Part shown: in pieces, positions 16,068-22,858 of the stretch
Layout of the letters: each line of letters starts with the position of its first letter
Numbering within the stretch: position 1 is the stretch's first letter
Assembly: GCA_946479905.1 (NCBI GenBank)
Contig: CAMLIA010000002.1
Span: 1-64,000, forward strand
Direction: 5' to 3'
DNA: 64,000 nucleotides
From: an uncultured Frankiales bacterium
GTDB taxonomy: Bacteria; Actinomycetota; Actinomycetes; Mycobacteriales; SCTD01
Notes under the pieces: generated by a model
Database searches by the model: none
What the model was told of the DNA's origin: nothing
Seen by the model: the letters and a program-made list of their open reading frames with translations, nothing else
Program-made: the position numbers and the translations under genes

Positions 16068-17858
16068 ATGAAGGAGAGCTCGCTCGAGTCGCGGTGGCAC
16101 CCGCACCCGCAGGACCTGATCGTCAACGACGTCTACGACCGGGCCTTCAAGTACCCGGACGCCGTCGCGGTCAGCCGTCGCGTCGACGGTGCCTGGACCG
16201 ATGTCACCTGCCGATCCCTCGCCGAGGAGGTCCAGGCGCTGGCCGCCGGCCTGATCAGCGCCGGCATCGAGGTGGGGGAGCGGGTCGCGCTGATGTCGCG
16301 CACGCGGTACGAGTGGCTGGTCTACGACCTGGCGATCCTGTCGGTCGGCGCCGTGACCGTCCCGATCTACGAGACCTCCTCCGCCGAGCAGGTCGAGTGG
16401 ATCCTCACCGACTCAGGTGCGGTCGCGGCGATCGTCGAGTCCGACGAGCAGGAGGCCGTCGTGTCGGCCCTACGGCCGCGGCTGCCCGCGCTGCGCGAGC
16501 TCTGGCGGGTCGAGGCGGACCTGCCGCGGCTGGTCGCCGCCGGCAGCACGGTGGGACCGGAGGTCGCCGCCACCCGCCGGGACGGGCTGGGGCCGGACGA
16601 CCTCGCGACGCTCGTCTACACGTCCGGCACCACCGGCCGTCCCAAGGGCTGCGTCATCACGCACGGGAACATGCTCGCGCTGGTGAACAACGTGCTGGCG
16701 GCCGACGGGATCCACACCAGGGTGTTCAACGACGAGCAGTCGACGCTGCTGTTCCTGCCGCTGGCGCACATCCTGGCCCGGACCATCCAGATGTCGGCGC
16801 TGCACGCCGGGGTCCGCCTCGGCCACACCGACATGACCAACGTCGTGGCGGACCTCCAGTCCTTCCAGCCGACCGTCGTCCTCTCGGTGCCGCGGGTCTT
16901 CGAGAAGCTGTACAACGGCGCCCGGCACGCCGCGGCGGCGGGCGGCCACGCGACGCTGTTCGAGCGCGCCGAGCGGGTCGCGGTCGCCTACAGCAAGGCC
17001 CTCGACAGCGGCGGCCCCAGCATGCTCCTCAAGCTCGACCACGCCGTGTTCGAGCGGCTCGTCTACCGCAAGGTCACCGCCGCGATGGGCGGCAAGGTCC
17101 GCTGGGCCGTGAGCGGCGGCGCACCCCTCGGCAGCCACCTCGGGCACGTGTTCCGGGGGATGGGGATCACCGTGCTCGAGGGCTACGGGCTCACCGAGAG
17201 CACCGCCGGCGGGACGATCAACCTGCCGATGCGACAGCGGGTCGGGTCCGTCGGACCTGCGATCCCCGGCTGCACGCTGCGCATCGCCGACGACGGCGAG
17301 ATCCTCATGAAGGGCCCGCACGTGTTCCGCGGCTACTGGCACAACGAGGAGGCCACCGACGAGATCCTGCACGACGGCTGGCTGAGCACCGGCGACGTCG
17401 GTCACCTCGACGAGGAGGGCTTCCTCTACATCACCGACCGCAAGAAGGACCTGCTCGTCACGTCCGCCGGCAAGAACGTCGCCCCCTCACAGCTCGAGGA
17501 CCGGCTGCGCTCGCACTGGCTGATCAGCCAGGCCCTCGTCGTCGGCGACGCGAAGCCCTGCGTCGCGGCCCTGCTGACCCTGGACGCGGAGGCCTTCGGC
17601 ACCTGGAAGAGCGACGCCGGCAAGGACGCCGGAGCCGACATCCCCGACCTGCTGTCCGACGACGACCTGCTCCTCCTCGTCCAGGAGGCCGTCGACGCCG
17701 CCAACGCGTCGGTGTCGCAGGCCGAGGCGATCAAGCGCTGGCAGGTCCTGCCGCAGGACTTCACCATCGAGTCCGGCGACGTCACGCCGACGCTGAAGCT
17801 CCGGCGCAGCCTGGTGGTCGAGCGGTACGCCGACGAGGTGGCGAGGCTCTACTCCTGA
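16068..17858 (+). CDS. long-chain fatty-acid-CoA ligase (FadD15-like)
   Basis: 596 aa, AMP-forming synthetase. It activates fatty acids to acyl-CoA through an acyl-adenylate. Motifs: YTSGTTGRPKGCVITH at about 184 (P-loop), GYGLTES at about 372, WLSTGDVGHLDEEGFLYITDRKKDLLVTS near 440 (hinge and ribose-binding Asp) and the C-terminal PTLKLRR lysine region. Overall layout matches the mycobacterial FadD15/ACSL group, which acts on long chains. The ATG at 16068 has an AGGAGG site; upstream in-frame sequence is only the shadow of the VOC gene. It is not contiguous with the sterol cluster. Confidence 0.92.
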   Translation: MKESSLESRWHPHPQDLIVNDVYDRAFKYPDAVAVSRRVDGAWTDVTCRSLAEEVQALAAGLISAGIEVGERVALMSRTRYEWLVYDLAILSVGAVTVPIYETSSAEQVEWILTDSGAVAAIVESDEQEAVVSALRPRLPALRELWRVEADLPRLVAAGSTVGPEVAATRRDGLGPDDLATLVYTSGTTGRPKGCVITHGNMLALVNNVLAADGIHTRVFNDEQSTLLFLPLAHILARTIQMSALHAGVRLGHTDMTNVVADLQSFQPTVVLSVPRVFEKLYNGARHAAAAGGHATLFERAERVAVAYSKALDSGGPSMLLKLDHAVFERLVYRKVTAAMGGKVRWAVSGGAPLGSHLGHVFRGMGITVLEGYGLTESTAGGTINLPMRQRVGSVGPAIPGCTLRIADDGEILMKGPHVFRGYWHNEEATDEILHDGWLSTGDVGHLDEEGFLYITDRKKDLLVTSAGKNVAPSQLEDRLRSHWLISQALVVGDAKPCVAALLTLDAEAFGTWKSDAGKDAGADIPDLLSDDDLLLLVQEAVDAANASVSQAEAIKRWQVLPQDFTIESGDVTPTLKLRRSLVVERYADEVARLYS

Positions 17859-17900
17859 GCGGTTCACCCGGATGCCGCCCCCTGGGTCGTCCGGGGTCAC

Positions 17901-17906
17901 TACCCT
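17901..17906 (+). promoter_or_regulatory. -10 element of the 17913 gene
   Basis: TACCCT, 6 bases before ATG 17913; leaderless spacing. Confidence 0.5.
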
Positions 17907-17912
17907 GGTCCG

Positions 17913-18281
17913 ATGGTCCGCGCCGTCCGCAACGCTCTCGCGCTGTCCTTCGTGGCGCAGGTGGTCGCGCTGCTGAGCGGCCGGATCCCCTACCTGTCGG
18001 GCCTGTTCGTCCTGGCCTCGGCGTCCTACCTGGTCGAGGCGGTCGACAAGTGGCGGGAGGAGCGCCGGCCGGTGTCGGCGGCCACCGCGCTGCAGCTCAT
18101 CGGCGCCACGAGCATCACGCTGTCACCTGCCGGGACGCGCCGTCTCGCCGCGCTTCAGCAGCCGGGCCGCACCGGGGATGCCGCCGAGCAGCGCCCCCAC
18201 GTCGGCGACCGTGCGGTCGAGGTTGTCGACCTGGAGGCCGAGCTGGCTCACGACCGGGACGAGCTGCTCCAGCGAGCGTAG
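17913..18281 (+). CDS. small membrane protein, unknown
   Basis: 122 aa. The first 35 residues form two short hydrophobic stretches (NALALSFVAQVVALLSG and LSGLFVLASASYLVEAV), followed by a charged tail. A TACCCT -10 hexamer ends 6 bases before the ATG, the spacing of a leaderless transcript, which supports a real start. The last 53 codons overlap the convergent coiled-coil gene, where the sequence looks like its shadow; the functional part may be the first 70 residues, or the stop may have been lost by a frameshift. No family recognised. Confidence 0.5.
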   Translation: MVRAVRNALALSFVAQVVALLSGRIPYLSGLFVLASASYLVEAVDKWREERRPVSAATALQLIGATSITLSPAGTRRLAALQQPGRTGDAAEQRPHVGDRAVEVVDLEAELAHDRDELLQRA

Positions 18282-18614
18282 GGCCGGCAGCAGCTCCACG
18301 ACCTCCAGCACGAGACCGGCCTGGATCGCCGGCTGCACTGCCGCCAGGGTCGCCGACGCGTCGGCCACCAGCGCCTGGACCTCGTCGGCGACGCTGCCGC
18401 TGCGGGCGAGGAGGGCGTCGATGCGGTCGGGCACCGTCTCCGCGCGGTCCAGCAGCGCCTCGATCCGGTCGGCGATCGGCTCGGCGCGGTCGGTGATGCG
18501 GGCGGCCCGGGTCGCGACGTGGGTGGCCTGCTCGATCACGGACTCGATCCCCTCGAGCAGCGTGAGCGGGAGCCGGGCCAGCGGGACGACGGAGCCGAGG
18601 ACCTTGTCGATCAC
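18123..18614 (-). CDS. coiled-coil/apolipoprotein-like protein, unknown
   Basis: 163 aa, almost wholly amphipathic helix, with heptad-like runs such as ADRIEALLDRAETVPDRIDA that repeat an 11-residue D-R-I/A pattern (about residues 40-70). A short hydrophobic N-terminus (VLGSVVPLARLPLTLL) could associate with membrane. The start is GTG at 18614, preceded 7 bases upstream by a TAGGTT -10 element (leaderless). No family recognised; similar proteins occur in actinobacteria as hypothetical or heme-/lipid-associated helices. It ends inside the 3' part of a convergent gene. Confidence 0.65.
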   Translation of the reverse strand: MIDKVLGSVVPLARLPLTLLEGIESVIEQATHVATRAARITDRAEPIADRIEALLDRAETVPDRIDALLARSGSVADEVQALVADASATLAAVQPAIQAGLVLEVVELLPALRSLEQLVPVVSQLGLQVDNLDRTVADVGALLGGIPGAARLLKRGETARPGR

Positions 18615-18621
18615 GAGCCCG

Positions 18622-18627
18622 AACCTA
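18622..18627 (-). promoter_or_regulatory. -10 element of the 18614 gene
   Basis: TAGGTT on the minus strand, 7 bases before GTG 18614. Confidence 0.55.
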
Positions 18628-19011
18628 GCTCCCCGCGGAGACCGCGTCGCGCAGTGCCGTCAGCACCACCGAGGCCGCGTCGTGGCTGCCCTGCGCGGCG
18701 ACGCTGCGGCTCACGAGGGACGCCAGCACCCCCGGCAGGTCGTGCGGTGCCACCGGGTCGGTGGCGAGCACGATGCCACCGACGACGTGCTGCAGCGCCG
18801 CGCGGCCGGCCTCGTCCACGTTCAGCACCCGGTCGCCCACCATGACCCGGTCCGGTTCGGGGCTGCGGAACAGCCCACCGTCGCGACCCCTGCGGACGGG
18901 GACCACGGTCGACAGCGTCTCGAGCACCCGGTCGACGCCCAGCAAGGCGACCGCCTCGCGCAGCACCGCCTCGACCGCGTGCGGGTCGCCGGCGTCGACG
19001 AACCCGGTCAT
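18625..19011 (-). CDS. conserved hypothetical protein
   Basis: 128 aa. The protein begins MTGFVDAGDPHAVEAVLREA and is alpha-helical with a central GDRVLNVDEAGRAALQHVV. Its ATG overlaps the stop of the YbjQ-like gene (ATGA), so it is translated with it and is probably a partner. I recognise no catalytic motif and no family. Confidence 0.7.
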   Translation of the reverse strand: MTGFVDAGDPHAVEAVLREAVALLGVDRVLETLSTVVPVRRGRDGGLFRSPEPDRVMVGDRVLNVDEAGRAALQHVVGGIVLATDPVAPHDLPGVLASLVSRSVAAQGSHDAASVVLTALRDAVSAGS

Positions 19012-19790
19012 CGCAAGGGCAGCGTGAGCGACGGCACGATCGCCTTGCCCTGCTCGACCTTCCGGATCGCCGTCCCGGACGTGAAGAACTCGAGGGTGTG
19101 GGCGCCCCACATCCACTCCTGGGCGAACCACTCGACGCCCGTGATGCCGGTGGCCTGGACGCGCTCGGCCTCGGTCTGCATCCGTGACAGGGCCAGCTCG
19201 CGGGCGTCGTAGTAGCCCTGCGTCCACTGCGGCATCTCGACGTTCTGCCCCATCTGGCGCAGCGACTGCATGATGCCCTGGGCGGCGACGTGCCAGACGC
19301 AGACGCCCATGACGAACTCGACCGGCACGTGCCCGGTGGCCAGCAGCGTGTAGAAGTCCTGGACGTTGAGGTGGCTCGTGAACGGCGCCCCGTCGGGCCG
19401 CCGGAACGACCCCGGCTGCTCCCTGTGGCGCACGGAGGTGCCCACCGCGATGAACTCGATGTGCTCGGCGGACAGCCCGTGCTGGCGGACGTGCAGCCGC
19501 ATCCCCACGACACCGTCGGCCTGCACCTGGGCGGCCTCGGACAGCATCCGGCCCATCGCGTTGTACCGCGCGGTGTACATCGCCTGGGTCAGGACCTGCA
19601 GCTCGACGCTCTGCCGGAGGTTCTGGTTCTGCCAGCCGATGTGGAAGACCGAGCTGCCCATGACGAACTCGAGCGGGTCGAAGCCGGCCGCGTCCAGCAG
19701 GGCGAACTCGGAGACGGACAGGTCACTGGTCCAGACCTTGCCGACCTCGGCGAGGCGGGCGGACGCGATCTGGTCGGGCTGCATGCTCAT
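19008..19790 (-). CDS. tandem YbjQ-like (heavy-metal-binding domain) protein
   Basis: 260 aa made of two copies of a YbjQ-type fold (about residues 25-125 and 140-245). Each copy has a conserved E-F-V-M-G-x-x-V/C-x-H/W-x block (LEFVMGSSVFHIGWQ and VEFVMGVCVWHVAAQ), a helix with A-x-x-R-M-x-x-E-A, and a G-V-x-G-x-x/W strand. YbjQ proteins are usually single-domain pentamers of unknown role. ATG 19790 was chosen over an upstream TTG because a TAGGTT -10 ends 7 bases before it; that -10 overlaps the TAG stop of the upstream flavoprotein gene. Confidence 0.8.
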   Translation of the reverse strand: MSMQPDQIASARLAEVGKVWTSDLSVSEFALLDAAGFDPLEFVMGSSVFHIGWQNQNLRQSVELQVLTQAMYTARYNAMGRMLSEAAQVQADGVVGMRLHVRQHGLSAEHIEFIAVGTSVRHREQPGSFRRPDGAPFTSHLNVQDFYTLLATGHVPVEFVMGVCVWHVAAQGIMQSLRQMGQNVEMPQWTQGYYDARELALSRMQTEAERVQATGITGVEWFAQEWMWGAHTLEFFTSGTAIRKVEQGKAIVPSLTLPLR

Positions 19791-19797
19791 GCCCGGC

Positions 19798-19803
19798 AAC
19801 CTA
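19798..19803 (-). promoter_or_regulatory. -10 element of the tandem YbjQ gene
   Basis: TAGGTT on the minus strand, 7 bases before ATG 19790. It contains the TAG stop of the flavoprotein gene upstream. Confidence 0.55.
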
Positions 19804-21264
19804 CGACGTCCGCGCGATCCTCCGGGCGGCGTGCCGGCCGGCGGCGCGGCCGAAGAAGGAGCCCTCGCCGAGCTGGGTGCCGCTGGAGTAGCCCTTGCCG
19901 TCCTGCGCGATGTTGGCGGCGCACGCGCCCGCGGCGTACAGGCCCTCGATGACGGTGCCGTCGGCGCGCAGCACCTGGCCGTGGCGCGACGTGCGCAGGC
20001 CGCCGAGGGTGAAGCCGGCGTACAGCGCCTTGCCCAGCGTCAGGTCGTACGCCCCCCACGGCCCGACGTCCTGCGGCTCCACGAACGGCGGCTGCTTGTG
20101 GAGCTCGGGGTCCTCGCCGTGCCGGGCGTGCTCGTTGTAGGAGTCGAGCGTCTCCTGCAGCGCCCCGGCCGGGATGCCGAGTGCGGCCTCCATCTCGGCG
20201 ACCGTCTCCCAGCCGTCGATGAACGGCGTGAGCTGGAAGGTCGGGTGCTCGATGTGCTCGCTGTCCACGATGAGGTAGGCGGCCTGGTCGGGCTGGTCCA
20301 TCACGAAGCCGGACGTCCGCGAGTGGTAGCTGTCCTCCGCGACGAAGCGCTTGCCCAGCTTGTTGACGATGATCCCGGTGAGCAGCCGGGACGGGGGGTA
20401 GACCGGCGCGGTGATGAAGGCCTCGTCCATGTGCAGGGGCTCCCCGCCGACGGACTGCCCGAGCCGGATGCCGAGCCCGTCGTCGTACGTGCTGCCCAGC
20501 GTGAAGGGCTTCTTCGCGAGCTCAGGGGTGAACTTCTCGACCATCTCCTCGTTCATGACGAAGCCGCCGGCAGCGATGACGACCGAGCCGGCCCGGATGA
20601 AGCCGGTCTCCTCGAAGCGCTTCCAGGCGACGCCGACCACCCGGTCGCCGTCCATCACGAGCTGCATGGCGCCGGTCTCGAAGCGGATCTCGACGCCGAG
20701 CTCGACGGCGCGCTTCTCCAGCAGGCCCGTGACCAGGGCCGCCCCCTGCGTGTCGCCGGGCACCGGCACCTTGTGCCCGCGGGGTGCGGGCTTGGCGATC
20801 TCGAAGTGCGGCCAGCACTTCTCGTTGCCGGTGAACATCAGGCCCTCGGTGCCGGGCTGGATGACGGCCTTCTCGGGGTAGTACGACCGCTCGAACTGGA
20901 AGCCCAGCGCCTCGAGCCAGTCGCAGTGCTCGACGCTGCCCTCGCAGTAGTCGCGGATCTTGTCCGGCTCCGGGTGCGGGGTCACCGACATGAGGTACTT
21001 GAACATCTCCTCGGCGGAGTCCTCGTGCCCGGTCGCGCGCTGTACGACGGTCCCGCCGCCCAGGTAGAAGTGCCCGCCTGCCATGGCGCTCGTGCCCCCG
21101 GCGACGGCGGCGCGCTCGAGGACGAGGGTGCGGGCGCCGGCCGTGGCCGCCTCGACCGCGGCGCAGCCGCCCGCGATGCCGAAGCCGATGACGAGGACGT
21201 CGACCTCGTCGCTCCACGACGTCACGTCGGCCGCATCGACGGTGGCAGGGATCTCCAGGCTCAT
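19801..21264 (-). CDS. FAD-dependent dehydrogenase of the 3-ketosteroid dehydrogenase/fumarate reductase family
   Basis: 487 aa. DEVDVLVIGFGIAGGCAAVE (about residues 18-37) is the FAD Rossmann motif and GGTSAMAGGHFYLGGG the flavin loop. NKLGKRFVAEDSYHSR and GYSSGTQLGEGSFFGRAAG are typical of steroid-desaturating relatives, but the YPGPG active-site motif of Delta1-dehydrogenases is absent, so it may act on another position (Delta4, 5-alpha or 5-beta) or another substrate. Start 21264 was chosen because a TAGGTT -10 ends 7 bases upstream. A palindrome matching the KstR2 consensus overlaps that promoter, so repression by a KstR2-type TetR protein, relieved by a ring-derived CoA thioester, is likely (inference). 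Confidence 0.82.
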   Translation of the reverse strand: MSLEIPATVDAADVTSWSDEVDVLVIGFGIAGGCAAVEAATAGARTLVLERAAVAGGTSAMAGGHFYLGGGTVVQRATGHEDSAEEMFKYLMSVTPHPEPDKIRDYCEGSVEHCDWLEALGFQFERSYYPEKAVIQPGTEGLMFTGNEKCWPHFEIAKPAPRGHKVPVPGDTQGAALVTGLLEKRAVELGVEIRFETGAMQLVMDGDRVVGVAWKRFEETGFIRAGSVVIAAGGFVMNEEMVEKFTPELAKKPFTLGSTYDDGLGIRLGQSVGGEPLHMDEAFITAPVYPPSRLLTGIIVNKLGKRFVAEDSYHSRTSGFVMDQPDQAAYLIVDSEHIEHPTFQLTPFIDGWETVAEMEAALGIPAGALQETLDSYNEHARHGEDPELHKQPPFVEPQDVGPWGAYDLTLGKALYAGFTLGGLRTSRHGQVLRADGTVIEGLYAAGACAANIAQDGKGYSSGTQLGEGSFFGRAAGRHAARRIARTS

Positions 21265-21271
21265 GGCACGG

Positions 21272-21277
21272 AACCTA
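21272..21277 (-). promoter_or_regulatory. -10 element, leaderless promoter of the flavoprotein gene
   Basis: TAGGTT on the minus strand, ending 7 bases before the ATG at 21264; fits TANNNT. No good -35 at the 17-base spacing. Confidence 0.6.
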
Positions 21278-21290
21278 GCAAGCGCTTGGT
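21277..21290. promoter_or_regulatory. KstR2-type operator
   Basis: AGCAAGCGCTTGGT matches every fixed position of the published mycobacterial KstR2 box AnCAAGnnCTTGnT. It touches the -10 of the flavoprotein gene and lies 27 bases from the -35 of the divergent transporter operon, so one repressor could control both. Confidence 0.75.
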
Positions 21291-21307
21291 TCGCTGGGGA
21301 GAGGGGT

Positions 21308-21317
21308 GACACCTGTC
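21308..21317. promoter_or_regulatory. palindromic operator GACACCTGTC, copy 1
   Basis: GACA-CC-TGTC directly abuts the -35 of the transporter promoter. The sequence GACACCTGTCT, with AC two bases later, recurs inverted at the promoter of the 27880 operon. Confidence 0.55.
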
Positions 21318-21346
21318 TTTACAACTGTCCAGGCGCTGCGTAACGT
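21318..21346 (+). promoter_or_regulatory. promoter of the Liv-type transporter operon
   Basis: TTTACA (21318-21323), a 17-base spacer and TAACGT (21341-21346). Transcription would begin near 21353, giving a leader of about 44 bases before the GTG at 21397. Confidence 0.6.
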
Positions 21347-21356
21347 CCGCGGGACA

Positions 21357-21372
21357 TGTGGCGCACGCCACA
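21357..21372. promoter_or_regulatory. 16-bp perfect palindrome in the transporter leader
   Basis: TGTGGCG-CA-CGCCACA lies just after the predicted start of transcription. Placement suits a roadblock repressor site; it could also form a hairpin in the leader RNA. The cognate regulator is unknown. Confidence 0.55.
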
Positions 21373-21396
21373 TCATGTCAGGCGAAAGGGGACATC

Positions 21397-22854
21397 GTGG
21401 CCCGTCGTCGCGGCGGCATCCCCCTGCTCGTGGTGGGCCTGCTGCTCGCGGGGTGCGGCCTGCGGGTCGACAGCGGGACCCGGCAGGCGCTGCTGCGCAA
21501 CGAGCTCGGCCAGGGGGCCGGTCCCGGCTCCGTGGCGAGCAGCGACGGCGGGACGACCACCGGTTCGGGCGGTGCGACCGGGAGCGGTTCGGGCACGACC
21601 GGCACGGGCACGACTGGCACGAGCGGCGGCGCCGGCGGCTCGACCGCTACCTCGGGCTCGTCCGGGACGTCCGGGACGACCGGGCGGGGTCCCACCGCAC
21701 CGGCGGGCGGGAACGGCGGGGCGACCGACATCGGCGTCACGGCCACCTCGGTCACCGTCGGCACGGTCGCCGACCAGAGCGGCCCGCGGCCGGGCCTGTT
21801 CGACAGCACGATCGCGGGCGTGCGGGCCTACTTCGCCTACGTCAACAGCAAGGGAGGCGTCTACGGCCGCAAGCTGCAGACGACCACCGGTGACTCCGGT
21901 ACCGCCTGCAACAAGACGGCCGACGCCCACCGGGCCCTGCTCAAGAAGGTCTTCGCCTTCGTGGGCAGCTTCGGGGTCTACGACAACTGCGCGGTCTCCG
22001 TCCTCAACGCCAACCCGGGCATCGCCGACGTCTCCTACGCCATCAGCCGCGAGCGGGGAGCGGTCAAGAACAACTTCTCGGTGCAGCTGCAGTCGGGGGG
22101 AGCGCAGGCCGGTCCGGCGCTCGTCTTCAAGCAGAAGTTCCCCGGGATCGAGAAGAAGCTGGGTGCGCTCGTCTCCGACGTCGCGGCGTCGCGCTCGGCG
22201 TGGTCGAACCTCCGGAACATGTACCTGAAGAACGGCTACGACCTGGTGTACGAGCAGTTCGTCAGCCCCACCGAGGTGGACTACACCCGCTACGTCATCG
22301 GCATGCGGCAGGCCGGGGTCGACATGGTCGTGCTGACCAACGACATCTCGGGCGAGGTCAAGTTCGTCAACGCGGCGCAGTCCCAGAGCTACCACCCGCG
22401 GGTCATCACGACCCGAGCGGTGTTCTACGACCCGAGCTTCAAGGACCTCATCTCAGGCAGCCCGACCAACGTCTACTCCGAGCTGGGGTCGGCGCTGTTC
22501 TTCAACAAGGACGAGCGGAGCATCCCTGGCGTCGCGCTGTTCCAGGACTGGATGTCGAAGTCGGCGTCGGACCAGCCGAAGGACTCCTTCGCCGTCTTCG
22601 GGTGGTGCCAGGCCAAGCTGTTCGTCGACGCGCTGGTCAAGGCCGGCCCCAAGGTCACCCGCCCGTCGCTGCTGGCGGCGTTGCGCAGCATCCACTCGCT
22701 GGACGACGGCGGGCTGCTCCCCAGTGGTGATCCCGCGCTGAAGAAGCCGACCCCGTGCTTCATCATCGGGCACTGGGACGGCAGTGCCTGGAAGCGCTGG
22801 AACAGCCCTGCCCAGGGGTTCGACTGCGCCAAGCCCTTCACCTACCTGCGCTGA
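21397..22854 (+). CDS. ABC transporter substrate-binding lipoprotein, branched-chain amino acid type (Peripl_BP_6)
   Basis: 485 aa. The start is GTG 21397 with an AAAGGGGA site; this puts a signal peptide directly ahead of the lipobox LLAGC with the lipidated Cys at residue 20. A Gly/Ser/Thr-rich linker (about 45-115) tethers a LivJ-like binding domain (GVTATSVTVGTVADQSG, then VFAFVGSFGVYDNC). The binding protein would sit on the outer face and pass substrate to the permease encoded 4 bases downstream. Members of this family in steroid-degrading and aromatic-degrading actinobacteria bind ligands other than amino acids; context here suggests a hydrophobic or steroid-derived ligand (inference). 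Confidence 0.88.
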   Translation: MARRRGGIPLLVVGLLLAGCGLRVDSGTRQALLRNELGQGAGPGSVASSDGGTTTGSGGATGSGSGTTGTGTTGTSGGAGGSTATSGSSGTSGTTGRGPTAPAGGNGGATDIGVTATSVTVGTVADQSGPRPGLFDSTIAGVRAYFAYVNSKGGVYGRKLQTTTGDSGTACNKTADAHRALLKKVFAFVGSFGVYDNCAVSVLNANPGIADVSYAISRERGAVKNNFSVQLQSGGAQAGPALVFKQKFPGIEKKLGALVSDVAASRSAWSNLRNMYLKNGYDLVYEQFVSPTEVDYTRYVIGMRQAGVDMVVLTNDISGEVKFVNAAQSQSYHPRVITTRAVFYDPSFKDLISGSPTNVYSELGSALFFNKDERSIPGVALFQDWMSKSASDQPKDSFAVFGWCQAKLFVDALVKAGPKVTRPSLLAALRSIHSLDDGGLLPSGDPALKKPTPCFIIGHWDGSAWKRWNSPAQGFDCAKPFTYLR

Positions 22855-22858
22855 TGCC

